Shown: positions 41,949 to 51,246, counted from the stretch's first letter. The stretch: DNA of 64,000 bases from CAWJFJ01 sp963800065 (GCA_963800065.1 CAWCZO010000007.1:62001-126000); one strand, 5' to 3'. The notes: generated by a model from the letters alone, not told the origin. Numbers and translations: made by a program.

Positions 41949-43403
41949 GTGAAGGAAGCCTGTGGCGTCTTCGGCGTCTACGCCCCCGGCGAGGGGGTGG
42001 CCCAACTCACCTTCGACGGGATCTACGCCCTGCAGCACCGCGGCCAGGAATCGGCCGGCATGGCGGTCAGCGACGGCGAGGCCATCACCGTCGTCAAGGA
42101 CATGGGTCTGGTCACCACCGTGTTCGACGAGCGCACCCTCGCCTGTCTCCCCGGGGATCTGGCCATGGGCCACACGCGCTACTCGACGACCGGCGCGTCG
42201 GAGTGGCGCAACGCCCAACCGGTCTACCGCTCGGTGGGGGGATCGGGTTTCGCCCTCGGCCACAACGGGAACCTGACCAACACCGCGGCGCTGGCCGAGC
42301 GGGCCGGGATGTTCCCCGGCGTGGTGGCGTCCGACAGCGACTTCGTGGCCGAGCTCCTGGCCCGCGAGTTCCCCGCCCCCGTGGAGGGGGCCGCGGCGCC
42401 CGACGGCGCCCTGGAGGCGGCGTTGCGCGTCGTCCTCCCGCTTCTCGAGGGGGCCTTCTCCTTCGTCCTCCTCGACGCCGCCCACGTGATGGGGGTGCGC
42501 GACGCCCACGGCTTCCGTCCCCTCTGCCTCGGCCGCCTGGGCCCGGCCGATCGGCCCGACGGGTGGGTGCTGGCCTCGGAGACCCCCGCCCTCGACATCG
42601 TGGGCGCCACCTTCGTCCGCGAGCTCGAGCCCGGCGAGCTGGTCGTCATCGACGGCTCCGGCGTCCGCTCCGTGCAGGCCATCCCCGTCGAGCGCGTCGA
42701 CCCCCACCTGTGCATCTTCGAATTCGTCTACTTCGCCCGCCCCGACAGCCACCTCTACGGCAGGGAGGTCCACGCCGCGCGCCGGCGGATGGGGGAGCGG
42801 CTGGCCGCCCAGGCGCCGGTGGAGGCCGATCTCGTCATGGGCGTCCCCGAGTCCGGTGTCCCCGCCGCCGAGGGCTTCGCCCGGGCCACGGGCATACCGC
42901 ACGGTCAGGCCCTGGTGAAGAACCGGTACATCGGCCGGACCTTCATCACACCGGGGCAGGGGGCGCGCGAGGAGGGCGTGCGCCGCAAGCTCAACCCTCT
43001 GCGCGAGAACATCGAGGGCAAGCGGATCGTCGTCGTCGACGACACCATCGTGCGGGGCACCACCCAGAGGGCGGTGGCGCGGATGCTGCGCGAGGCGGGG
43101 GCCCGCGAGGTGCACCTGCGGATCTCGTGTCCCCCGGTGACGTGGCCGTGTTTCTACGGCATCGACATCCCCAGTCGCGACGAGCTGATCGCCGCCAAGA
43201 GCACGGTGGCCGAGTTGGAGGACTACCTGGGGGTCGACTCCCTGGCCTACCTCTCGCTCGACAATCTGGTGGCCGCCATCGACGCCCCCGGGGCCGGCTT
43301 CTGCTCGGCCTGCCTGACGGGGAGCTACCCCGCCCCCGTGCCCGTGGAGCTGAGCACACGGGGATCGTCCCGCCCGCGTCAGGCCGCCCCGGCCCCCGCC
43401 TGA
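41949..43403 (+). CDS. purF: Amidophosphoribosyltransferase
   Basis: Commits PRPP to purine synthesis, replacing pyrophosphate with glutamine-derived ammonia. 484 residues. N-terminal class-II glutaminase: the propeptide is only 'MKEA', then the nucleophile Cys5 in 'CGVFGVYAPGEGVAQLTFDG'. PRPP loop 'RIVVVDDTIVRGTTQRAVAR'. Cys in 'DPHLCIFEF', 'VTWPCFYGID' and 'FCSACLTGSY' match the 4Fe-4S ligands of the Bacillus-type enzyme, so an oxygen-sensitive cluster is likely. GTG start with GAGGG upstream; one base separates its stop from the purM start. Confidence 0.96.
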   Translation: MKEACGVFGVYAPGEGVAQLTFDGIYALQHRGQESAGMAVSDGEAITVVKDMGLVTTVFDERTLACLPGDLAMGHTRYSTTGASEWRNAQPVYRSVGGSGFALGHNGNLTNTAALAERAGMFPGVVASDSDFVAELLAREFPAPVEGAAAPDGALEAALRVVLPLLEGAFSFVLLDAAHVMGVRDAHGFRPLCLGRLGPADRPDGWVLASETPALDIVGATFVRELEPGELVVIDGSGVRSVQAIPVERVDPHLCIFEFVYFARPDSHLYGREVHAARRRMGERLAAQAPVEADLVMGVPESGVPAAEGFARATGIPHGQALVKNRYIGRTFITPGQGAREEGVRRKLNPLRENIEGKRIVVVDDTIVRGTTQRAVARMLREAGAREVHLRISCPPVTWPCFYGIDIPSRDELIAAKSTVAELEDYLGVDSLAYLSLDNLVAAIDAPGAGFCSACLTGSYPAPVPVELSTRGSSRPRQAAPAPA

Positions 43404-43404
43404 C

Positions 43405-44466
43405 GTGACCGGGCGCCCGGCCGACGGCGGCGCCACCTACGCGTCGGTCGGTGTCGACATCGCCGCCGGCGACACCGCCGTCCAGAGGATCCGCCGGCAC
43501 GTGGCGTCGACGGCGCGTCCCGAGGTGCTGGGTGGCATCGGCGGCTTCGGTGGCTGTTTCGCCTTCGAACCGGGGCGCTTCGCCCATCCCGTCCTGGTGG
43601 CCTCCACCGACGGGGTGGGGACCAAGGCTCTGGTGGCTCGGGACGCCGGTCGTTTCGACAGCATCGGGATCGACCTCGTCGCCATGTGCGTCGACGACCT
43701 CGTCTGCGTCGGGGCCGAGCCCCTGTTCCTCCTGGACTACGTCGTCACCGGGAAGCTCGTCCCCGATCAGATGGAGGCGCTCGTCGCCGGTGTGGCCGAC
43801 GGGTGCCGGCAGGCCGGCTGCGCCCTTCTGGGCGGCGAGATGGCCGAGCACCCCGGGGCCATGGCCCCCGGCGAGTTCGACCTGGCCGGGTTCGCCGTGG
43901 GGGCCGTGGAGCGCCACGCCATGCTGGGCGCCGACCGGGTGGCCGCCGGCGACGTGCTGGTGGGTCTGCTCTCGCCCGGTCTGCGGTCCAACGGCTACAG
44001 CCTGGCCCGCCACGTCCTTCTCGAACACGCCGGCGCCGCCCTCGACGGCCCGGCCTGGCCGGGGGCCGACCACACCCTGGCCGACGAGCTCCTCCGGCCG
44101 TCGGTCGTCTACGCCCCCACGGTCCTGGCCGTGGTGGACGGCGCCGAGGTCCACGCCGCCGCCCACATCACCGGGGGCGGCCTCCCCGGGAACGTGGCCC
44201 GCGTCCTGCCGCCGGGATGCGACGCCGAGCTCGAGCGCCACCGCTGGGCCACGCCGGCCGTCTTCACCGAGATCCAGCGTCTCGGCGACGTCGACGACGC
44301 CGAGATGGCGCGCGTCTTCAACCTCGGTCTGGGGATGGTGCTGGTGGTGCATCCCGACTCCGTCGACGCCGCCCTGGCGGCGGCCACCGGTGCCGGGGGC
44401 GACGCCGCGGTGGTGGGCCGGATCATCGACGGGAGCGGGCGCGTGCGCCTGGTGGACGGGAGGTGA
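43405..44466 (+). CDS. purM: Phosphoribosylformylglycinamidine cyclo-ligase (AIR synthase)
   Basis: Closes the imidazole ring of FGAM with ATP to give AIR. 353 residues; 'TYASVGVDIAAGDTAVQRIR', 'PVLVASTDGVGTKALVARDA', 'IGIDLVAMCVDDLVCVGAEP', 'CALLGGEMAEHPGAMAPGEF', 'SNGYSLARHVLLEHAGAALD' and 'HITGGGLPGNVARVLPPGCD', the last a Gly-rich ATP loop. Starts right after purF and overlaps pyrE by GTGA. Confidence 0.96.
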   Translation: MTGRPADGGATYASVGVDIAAGDTAVQRIRRHVASTARPEVLGGIGGFGGCFAFEPGRFAHPVLVASTDGVGTKALVARDAGRFDSIGIDLVAMCVDDLVCVGAEPLFLLDYVVTGKLVPDQMEALVAGVADGCRQAGCALLGGEMAEHPGAMAPGEFDLAGFAVGAVERHAMLGADRVAAGDVLVGLLSPGLRSNGYSLARHVLLEHAGAALDGPAWPGADHTLADELLRPSVVYAPTVLAVVDGAEVHAAAHITGGGLPGNVARVLPPGCDAELERHRWATPAVFTEIQRLGDVDDAEMARVFNLGLGMVLVVHPDSVDAALAAATGAGGDAAVVGRIIDGSGRVRLVDGR

Positions 44467-45020
44467 CCGCCGTCGACACGGCGGCCCTGCGTGACGACGT
44501 GCTGGCCCACTCCGTGCGGACCGGGGACTTCGTCCTCAAGTCGGGGCGCCGCTCGACATGGTTCATCGACTCCAAGCAGACCGTCTGCCGGCCCGGCGGG
44601 ATGCTGCTGGTGGCCGAGGCCATGCTGGCGGTCGTCCCCGACGAGGCCACCGCCATCGGAGGGCTGACCATGGGAGCCGATCCCGTGGCCTTCGTCACCG
44701 CCGGGGTGGCCGCCACCCGCGGCCGCGCCCTGAAGGCCTTCAGCGTCCGCAAGGAGGCCAAGGACCACGGCGGTGGCGGCCGCATCGCCGGCGCCCTCGA
44801 TCCCGGTGACCGGGTGGTGGTCACCGAGGACACCGTGACGCGGGGGACCTCTCTGCTGGAGGCCGTCCACGCCGTCCGTCAGGCCGGCGCCGAGGTGGTC
44901 CTGGCCGTGGCCGTGGTCGACCGCGGCGGGACGGCGAAAGCCCTGCTGGGGGGCGAGGGGGTGCCGTTCCGGGCCCTCCTCGGCGCCCCTGACCTGGGCT
45001 TCGACTTCGACGAGCCCTGA
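44463..45020 (+). CDS. pyrE: Orotate phosphoribosyltransferase
   Basis: Joins orotate and PRPP to form OMP in pyrimidine synthesis. 185 residues, type-I PRTase fold: 'HSVRTGDFVLKSGRRSTWFI' (orotate hood), 'GLTMGADPVAFVTAG', 'ALKAFSVRKEAKDHGGGGRI' (flexible catalytic loop with Lys) and the PRPP motif 'DRVVVTEDTVTRGTSLLEAV'. Its GTG overlaps the purM stop, placing a pyrimidine gene at the end of the purine operon, which would link supply of both nucleotide classes. Confidence 0.95.
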   Translation: MTAVDTAALRDDVLAHSVRTGDFVLKSGRRSTWFIDSKQTVCRPGGMLLVAEAMLAVVPDEATAIGGLTMGADPVAFVTAGVAATRGRALKAFSVRKEAKDHGGGGRIAGALDPGDRVVVTEDTVTRGTSLLEAVHAVRQAGAEVVLAVAVVDRGGTAKALLGGEGVPFRALLGAPDLGFDFDEP

Positions 45021-45201
45021 ACCGGTCCCGCCGTACGGAACGTGACAACCTCCCGGTAGCGTGGAATCCACGACGTGTAATTGGTCCCCGGGCGGGAAGG
45101 ATTGACGGTGGGACGGGATCCCCGCCCCGTCGCCGTCTGATTCCGCAGCAGGTCGGACCGTCACCCCCCAGACCTCGGGGCCACCACACGGGACACCGCA
45201 C

Positions 45202-46461
45202 ATGGCCGATCTGATGACTACGGCGCAACGTTGCGACCTGCTGGGCTCGCGTTACCGGCACGTCCGCGAGACGACGGAGATCCTGTCGGCCCCGCTGTCG
45301 CCCGAGGATCAGACGGTCCAGTCCATGCCCGACGTGAGCCCGACCAAGTGGCACCGGGCCCACACGTCGTGGTTCTTCGAGACGTTCCTCCTCGAACCCA
45401 GCCTGACCGGCTACCGCTCGTTCCACCCGGCCTTCGCCTATCTCTTCAATTCCTATTACGAGGGCGTGGGCGCCCGCTACCCCCGGCCCCGGCGCGGGGT
45501 GGTGTCGCGGCCCGGCGTGGCCGAGGTGGCCGAGTACCGGGCCCACGTCGACGAGGCCATGGCCCGGCTGCTGGGCCGCGGCCTCACGCCGGCGCTCGAC
45601 GACCTGGTCGAGCTCGGCCTGCACCACGAGCAGCAGCACCAGGAGCTCCTGCTCATGGACATCAAGCACGTCCTGTCGTGCAACCCCCTCCAGCCCGCCT
45701 ACGCCACCGTCACCGTGGCCGCCCCCACGGCGCAGTCGCCGGTGCGGTGGATCGAGCACGAGGGCGGCCTCGTCGAGGTGGGCCACACCGGCCCCGGCTT
45801 CGCCTTCGACAACGAGTCGCCACGCCACGCCGTCCATCTCGAGCCCTTCGCCCTGGCCGGGCGGCCGGTGACGTGCGGTGAGTGGATGGCCTTCATGGCC
45901 GACGGCGGCTACGAACGGCCCGACCTGTGGCTGTCCGACGGCTGGGCCACTGTCCCAGGCCGACGGATGGGAGTCCCCGCTGTACTGGTTCCGCGTCGTC
46001 GACGACTGGTGGTTGTTCACCCTGGGCGGACCGCAGCTGGTCGACCCGGCCGAGCCCGTTTGCCACGTGAGCTACTACGAGGCCGACGCCTTCGCCCGCT
46101 GGAGCGGGGCGCGGCTGCCCACCGAGGCCGAGTGGGAGACGGTGGCGGCCGGAGACGAGGACACCGCTCACGGCAACTTCCTCGACTTCACCGTCCTGCA
46201 CCCCCGGCCCCGGACGGGACCGGGTCGTTCTTCGGCGACGTCTGGCAGTGGACCTCCAGCGCCTACAGCCCCTATCCCGGGTTCCATCCGGCGGCCGGTG
46301 CGGTGGGCGAGTACAACGGCAAGTTCATGGTCAACCAGTACGTCCTGCGGGGCGGCTGCTGCGTGACCCCGCCCGACCACATCCGGGCCACCTACCGCAA
46401 CTTCTTCCCCCCGTCGGCGCGTTGGGCGTTCTCGGGCCTCCGTCTCGCCCGCGACTGCTGA
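45202..46461 (+). CDS. egtB: Ergothioneine synthase EgtB with two compensating frame breaks
   Basis: Non-heme iron sulfoxide synthase that joins hercynine to a cysteine thiol in ergothioneine synthesis. The DinB-like N-domain keeps the iron His set: 'TKWHRAHTSWFFET' (His51/His54) and 'HHEQQHQELL' (His142, His146). The C-type-lectin FGE-like domain runs from about residue 200. Between about 45954 and 46205 the coherent reading is in the +1 frame: 'SPLYWFRVVDDWWLFTLGGP', 'CHVSYYEADAFARWSGARLP', 'TEAEWETVAAG'. It then returns to 'FFGDVWQWTSSAYSPYPGF'. So one extra C near 45954-45956 and one missing base near 46199-46212 cancel out; the uncorrected translation is garbled for about 85 residues. 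Followed at once by egtD. Confidence 0.87.
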   Translation: MADLMTTAQRCDLLGSRYRHVRETTEILSAPLSPEDQTVQSMPDVSPTKWHRAHTSWFFETFLLEPSLTGYRSFHPAFAYLFNSYYEGVGARYPRPRRGVVSRPGVAEVAEYRAHVDEAMARLLGRGLTPALDDLVELGLHHEQQHQELLLMDIKHVLSCNPLQPAYATVTVAAPTAQSPVRWIEHEGGLVEVGHTGPGFAFDNESPRHAVHLEPFALAGRPVTCGEWMAFMADGGYERPDLWLSDGWATVPGRRMGVPAVLVPRRRRLVVVHPGRTAAGRPGRARLPRELLRGRRLRPLERGAAAHRGRVGDGGGRRRGHRSRQLPRLHRPAPPAPDGTGSFFGDVWQWTSSAYSPYPGFHPAAGAVGEYNGKFMVNQYVLRGGCCVTPPDHIRATYRNFFPPSARWAFSGLRLARDC

Positions 46462-46467
46462 GGTCCC

Positions 46468-47453
46468 GTGCCCGCCACGGCCACGCCTTCGATCGACGTC
46501 CACCTGACCGGTGACGATCTGCGTGCCGCCCTGGAGAACGACGTGCGGACGGGGCTCAGCGCCACCTCCAAGTGGCTGCCGCCGGTCTGGTTCTACGACG
46601 ACCGCGGCAGCGCGCTCTTCGACGAGATCACCCGGCTCGAGGAGTACTACCCCACCCGGGCCGAACGCCGGCTGCTCGAGGCCCACGCCCCGGAGATGGC
46701 GGCCCGCTCGGGGGCCGACACCCTGGTCGAGCTGGGTGCCGGCACCTGCGACCAAGTCACGCGTCCTGCTCGACGCCCTGCTGGACGCCGGGACGCTGCG
46801 CCGCTACGTCCCCCTCGACGTCAGCGACGGGACGTTGTGGACGGCGGCCACTGGCCCTGGTCGACGAGTATCCCGGGCTGGCCGTCCACGCCGTGGTGGG
46901 AGACTTCGACCACCACATCGTCCGCATCCCGGTCGACGGCCGGCGGATGGTGGCGTTCCTCGGGAGCACCATCGGCAACTTCTACCCGGAGAGCCGCCGC
47001 CGCTTCCTCTTCGATCTCGACTGCACCATGGCCCACGGCGACAGCTTCCTCCTGGGGACCGATCTCGTCAAGGACGAGAAGAAGCTGGTGGCCGCCTACG
47101 ACGACGCCGCCGGGGTGACGGCGGAGTTCAACCGCAACGTCCTCCACGTGCTCAACCGCGAGCTCCACGCCGGTTTCGACCCCGACCGTTTCCAACACGT
47201 GGCGCTGTGGAACGAGGAGGACCACCGCATCGAGATGCGCCTGCGCTCGCTCGACGACCAGGTGGTCCCCATCGCCGATCTCGGGCTCGAGGTGCCCTTC
47301 GCCGCCGGCGAGGACCTGCTCACCGAGATCAGCACCAAGTTCACCCGGTCCGGCGTCGAGTCCGAGCTTTTCGAGGCCGGGTTCGTCGTGGACGCCATGT
47401 GGGAGGCGCCCGACGGTGAGTTCCTCCTGACCCTGGCCACCCCTTACTGCTGA
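46468..47453 (+). pseudogene. egtD: Histidine N-alpha-methyltransferase EgtD, two frame breaks
   Basis: Would trimethylate histidine with SAM to hercynine, the substrate of EgtB. Three frames join into one protein: 'LSATSKWLPPVWFYDDRGSA' to 'DTLVELGAGTC' (frame 1), 'TKSRVLLDALLDAGTLRRYV' to 'TLWTAAT' (frame 2), and 'ALVDEYPGLAVHAVVGDFDH' to 'GEFLLTLATPYC' (frame 3). Removing one G at 46750 and one base near 46852-46854 gives 327 residues, the usual size. SAM site 'ELGAGTC', 'FLGSTIGNFYPE' and 'WNEEDHRIEMRLRS' (histidine-binding Glu region) are intact. Either sequence error or recent inactivation. No egtA, egtC or egtE lies nearby. Confidence 0.85.
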
Positions 47454-47481
47454 CCGGTCACGACCGGCCGGTCACGACCGG
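47454..47481. repeat. two adjoining 14-bp palindromes between convergent genes
   Basis: CCGGTCACGACCGG occurs twice head to tail (47454-47467, 47468-47481), and a worn third copy starts at 47482. Each unit is an inverted repeat (CCGGTC/GACCGG). Position between the convergent egtD and oxidoreductase ends suggests a bidirectional terminator. Confidence 0.6.
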
Positions 47482-47513
47482 CCCGTAACGACCTCCCCGG
47501 GACGGCCGGCCGG

Positions 47514-48887
47514 TCAGGGCGACAGGTCGGACAGGGCGTCGAGGATGCCCCGGTGGAAGGTGGGGTAGGCGTAGATCATGTGGCGCAGCCGCTCGGTGGG
47601 GACGGCTCGGCGTGGACGGCCAGGGTCAGGAGCCCGAGGACCTCGCCCCCCACCGGCCCCGCCGACGTGGCTCCCACCAGGACGCCCCGGTCGACGTCCT
47701 CGACGAGCTTGAGGAAGCCGTCGTTGCCGGCCTTGTGGATCCACCCCCGGGCCGACGCCGACACGAGGGCCGACCCCGTGCGGACGGCGATGCCGGCCTC
47801 GCGGGCGGCGGCCTCGCTCAGGCCGACGGAGCCGATCTCGGGATCGGTGAAGGTGACGCGGGGGACGGCCCGGTAGTCGGCCGGGGTGACCGGACGTTCG
47901 AGGATCTGGGCCACGACGATGTCGGCCTGGTACATCGACACGTGGGTGAAGGCCCCGTGGCCGGTGATGTCGCCCACCGCCCACACCCCGTCGCACACCC
48001 GGAGGTGGTCGTCGACGGGGAGGGAACGCTGCTGTTCCGACGACCCCGATGCTGGCGGCGCCGATGGCGGCCAGATCGACGTGGCGACCGGTGGCCACCA
48101 GCAGGCGCTCTCCGGCGAAGGTGCCGCCGCCGTCCGTCTCCACCTCGAAACGCCCGTCGTGGTGGTGGACGGCGGTGACGCTCGCCGAGGTGTGGACGCC
48201 GATGCCCTCGGCGGGCGAAGACGTCGGCCAGGAGCCGCCCGGCCTCGGGTTCCTCGGGGGGCAGCAACCGGTCGGTCCCCTCGATGACGGACACGGTGGC
48301 GCCGAAGCGGGCGAAGACCTGGCCGAGCTCGGCCCCGATGGCGCCGCCGCCGAGGACGACCAGCGAGGCGGGGACCTCCTCGGTCTCGATGGCCTCCCGG
48401 TTGGTCCAGTAGGGGGTGGTCGCCAGCCCCTCGATCGGCGGTATGAAGGCCTTGGTCCCGGTGTTGACGACGATGGCGCGTCGCGCCTCGAAGACGCGGT
48501 CGTCGACGACGACCCGGCCGGGCCCGTCGAGGCGCCCCCAGCCGCGGACGAAACGGCCCCCCTTCTGCCTCGAAGCGCTCCACGGCCACGCGGTCGTCCC
48601 AGTCGTCGGTGGCCTCGGTCCGGATGCGCGTGGCCACCGGGGCCCAGTCGGCGGTGACCGTGGAGGATCCGGCCATGCCCGGGATCCGCCGACCCTCGGT
48701 CAGCAGGTCGGCCGCCCTGATCATCATCTTCGAGGGCACGCAACCCCAGTAGGGGCACTCGCCGCCGACCAGGCGGCCTTCGATCCCCACCACGTCGAGG
48801 CCGGCCTCGGCCAGTGCGCTCGGCCACGTCCTCGCCCCCGGGACCCATGCCCAGGACCACGACATCAACGCTCTCAGTCACCGACAT
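47514..48887 (-). pseudogene. FAD-dependent pyridine nucleotide-disulfide oxidoreductase, five frame breaks
   Basis: A flavoprotein disulfide reductase. Pieces in three frames join to a normal protein of about 456 residues: 'SVDVVVLGMGPGGEDVAE' (FAD site), 'GIEGRLVGGECPYWGCVPSK' (redox CysX4Cys), 'ASLVVLGGGAIGAELGQVFA' (NAD(P)H site), 'LRVCDGVWAVGDITGHGAFT', and 'MIYAYPTFHRGILDALSDL' (catalytic His-x-x-x-Pro region). Indels lie near 48819, 48560, 48213, 48037 and 47606: four extra bases, one missing. The 'GGECPYWGC' loop resembles actinobacterial lipoamide dehydrogenase-like proteins more than classical mycothione reductase ('GGTCLNVGC'), so the disulfide substrate is open. ATG 48887 lies 6 nt after TACCGT. 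Confidence 0.82.
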
Positions 48888-48893
48888 AAGGCC

Positions 48894-48899
48894 ACGGTA
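48894..48899 (-). promoter_or_regulatory. candidate -10 (TACCGT) of the oxidoreductase gene
   Basis: TACCGT, 6 nt before ATG 48887; leaderless pattern. Confidence 0.45.
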
Positions 48900-49035
48900 C
48901 AAGTCGTGTACCCGTGCCGCGACCAAAAGCGAGCGACGATGCGGCTAACCTGCCGCGTCACAGACGGATAGGCCCTGACGCTGCCGTCGCTGTCACTCCG
49001 GTCCCCGGTGGCGATGTCCCGCACACTTCCGACCG

Positions 49036-51207
49036 GTGAGGATGGCGACCATGCGCGTGTCACGGCGTACCGCAAGGGGTTCCGCACGAGGATCCACCAC
49101 ACGATCCGTCGACGGGCGCAGCCACGTGGTCCGGTCGCTCGGCGTCGTGGCCCTGCTGTGGTCGGCCGGTCTGGTCGCCGTCTTGGGCGGCGGCACGACG
49201 GCCTCGGCGGCGACCGCCTCCGTGATCGTCTGGACGCCCACCACCGTCCCCACCCTCGGACCGGCCGCCGCCACCGATCCGCTTATGAGCGTGAAGTCGG
49301 TGTCGTGCCCGAGCACCACCTCCTGCGTGGCCGTGGGGACCTTCACCGATGCGTCGGGCAAGGTCCAGGGTCTGGTCGAGACGCTTTCGGGCACAACGTG
49401 GACGGCCGCCGCCGCCCCTCTCATCGGCCTCAGTCCGGCGGCAGCCGCCGACCCGTCGGTGAACCTCGTCGGCGTGTCGTGCCCGTCGGCCGGCTCGTGC
49501 GTGGTGGTGGGGTCCTACAACGACTCGTCAGGGGTGGCCCACGGCCTCATCGAGACACTGTCGGGCGCGGGCGGAATTTGGATGGCCACCACCGCCCCTG
49601 TCGGCGGCCTCAGTCCCGCCGCCGGCGTGATCCCGGCGCCGGCGGGGCAGGCGCTCGTCACCGTCTCGTGCCCGGTGACCGGCACCTGCGTGGCCGGTGG
49701 GAACTACACCGACACGTCGGCTGACGTCCAGGGCCTGATCGAGTCCGACTCAGGCGGTATATGGACGCCGACGGCGGCACCGGTGAGTGGCCTCAGCCCG
49801 GCCGCCGGGACCAACCCGGTCGTGCACGTGCACAGCGTCTCGTGCCCGGTGACCGGCACCTGCGTGGCCACCGGCTTCTACACGGACTCCGGCGGCAACG
49901 TCCAGGGCCTGATCGAGTCCCTGTCTGCCGGGACGTGGACGGCGACGACGGCACCGGTGACCGGACTCAGCCCGGCCGCCAACGCCTCGCCGGCGGTGAG
50001 CTCGGGCGGCGTGTCGTGTGCGGTGGCCGGTTCGTGTGTGGCCCTGGAGGGCTACACCGACACCTCGGGCAAGCCGCAGGTCCTGACCGAGACGCTGTCG
50101 GGCGGGACGTGGACGGCGGCCACGATCACCCCGACCAGCGGTCTGAGCCCGGCGGCCGGGACCGGCTCGTCGGCGCCCACCCTGGCCAACCTGTCCTGCC
50201 TGACAGCCGGCTCGTGCGTGGCGGTGGGGTCGTACACCGACGCCGCCGGCATCGGCCATGCCATCGTCGACACCCTGGCGGCGGGGACGTGGACGGCGGC
50301 CACGGCACCCGACGGCGCGCTCTCCAACAAGCCGCAGGCCAGCCTGCGCGGCGTGTCGTGCCCGGCGGCCGCTTCCTGCGTGGCCGGGGGGAACTACACC
50401 AACTCCCAGGGCGACCAGGAGGGGCTGATCGAGACCCAGTCCTCGACCACGCCGCAACCGGGGACGGGCGGCTACTGGGAGGTGGCCTCCGACGGCGGGA
50501 TCTTCACCTTCGACGCCCCCTTCGACAACTCGATGGGCGGCCACCAACTCGACGCCCCGGTGGTGGGGATGGCCGAGGACCCGTGCACCGGTGGCTACTG
50601 GGAGGTGGCCTCCGACGGCGGGATCTTCTCCTTCGACGCCCCCTTCGACGGCTCCATGGGTGGCCAGCACCTCGACGCCCCGGTGGTGGGGATGGCGGCC
50701 TACCAGAGCCCGGCGGGCTGCGGCTACTGGGAGGTGGCCTCCGACGGCGGGATCTTCTCCTTCCACGCCCCCTTCCAGGGCTCCATGGGCGGGAAGCCGC
50801 TCGACAAGCCGGTGGTGGGGATGGCTTTCGACCCGGCCACCGGTGGCTACTGGGAGGTGGCCTCCGACGGCGGGATCTTCTCCTTCGGCGCCGGCTTCTA
50901 CGGCTCCATGGGCGGGATGCCCCTCGACAAGCCGGTGGTGGGGATGGCCGCCGACGCCGCCACCGGGGGCTACTGGGAGGTGGCCTCCGACGGCGGGATC
51001 TTCACCTTCAACTCCCCCTTCTACGGCTCCATGGGCGGGATGCCCCTCGACAAGCCGGTGGTGGGGATGGCGGGTGACGGTTCCACCGGTGGCTACTGGG
51101 AGGTGGCCTCCGACGGGGGGATCTTCTCCTTCAACGCCCCCTTCTCCGGCTCCATGGGCGGGAAGGTGTTGGACAAGCCGATGGTGGGGATGTCCGCCGA
51201 CGTCTAG
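49036..51207 (+). CDS. Exported two-part repeat protein
   Basis: 723 residues. After an Arg-rich head and a signal segment ('SLGVVALLWSAGLVAVLGGG'), the first half is about seven repeats of some 57 residues with 'VSCPSTTSCVAVGTFTD', 'GLVETLSGTTWTAA' and 'GLSPAAG'; each has a close Cys pair (S-C-P...S-C-V). The second half is six repeats of about 41 residues, 'GGYWEVASDGGIFTFDAPF' with 'GSMGG', similar to those of the 8.6-10.8 kb protein. Both look like propeller or solenoid scaffolds on the cell surface. No enzyme motif. The start may instead be ATG 49051, 12 nt after a GAGGA. Function unknown. Confidence 0.75.
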   Translation: MRMATMRVSRRTARGSARGSTTRSVDGRSHVVRSLGVVALLWSAGLVAVLGGGTTASAATASVIVWTPTTVPTLGPAAATDPLMSVKSVSCPSTTSCVAVGTFTDASGKVQGLVETLSGTTWTAAAAPLIGLSPAAAADPSVNLVGVSCPSAGSCVVVGSYNDSSGVAHGLIETLSGAGGIWMATTAPVGGLSPAAGVIPAPAGQALVTVSCPVTGTCVAGGNYTDTSADVQGLIESDSGGIWTPTAAPVSGLSPAAGTNPVVHVHSVSCPVTGTCVATGFYTDSGGNVQGLIESLSAGTWTATTAPVTGLSPAANASPAVSSGGVSCAVAGSCVALEGYTDTSGKPQVLTETLSGGTWTAATITPTSGLSPAAGTGSSAPTLANLSCLTAGSCVAVGSYTDAAGIGHAIVDTLAAGTWTAATAPDGALSNKPQASLRGVSCPAAASCVAGGNYTNSQGDQEGLIETQSSTTPQPGTGGYWEVASDGGIFTFDAPFDNSMGGHQLDAPVVGMAEDPCTGGYWEVASDGGIFSFDAPFDGSMGGQHLDAPVVGMAAYQSPAGCGYWEVASDGGIFSFHAPFQGSMGGKPLDKPVVGMAFDPATGGYWEVASDGGIFSFGAGFYGSMGGMPLDKPVVGMAADAATGGYWEVASDGGIFTFNSPFYGSMGGMPLDKPVVGMAGDGSTGGYWEVASDGGIFSFNAPFSGSMGGKVLDKPMVGMSADV
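50467..51195 (+). repeat. six in-frame tandem repeats of about 120 bp
   Basis: Units encode 'GYWEVASDGGIFxFxxPF' plus 'GSMGGxxLDxPVVGMA'. Several blocks, such as the run coding 'GGYWEVASDGG', are almost the same at DNA level in each unit, which favours unit gain and loss by recombination. Confidence 0.85.
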
Positions 51208-51246
51208 TCGCCGTGGTGCATCCACGAACGGGATTCCCGGTGGCGA

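Noticed and set aside
45878..46366. A separate 162-codon gene inside egtB
   Set aside because: Only its middle part reads like protein and that part completes the EgtB FGE-like domain; it is the frame-shifted stretch of egtB.
47514..48887. Calling the oxidoreductase mycothione reductase
   Set aside because: The redox loop 'GGECPYWGC' differs from the mycothione reductase loop. Thiol-gene context alone is not enough.
50467..51195. Possible CRISPR-like repeat array
   Set aside because: Again contiguous in-frame protein repeats with no unique spacers and no cas genes nearby.
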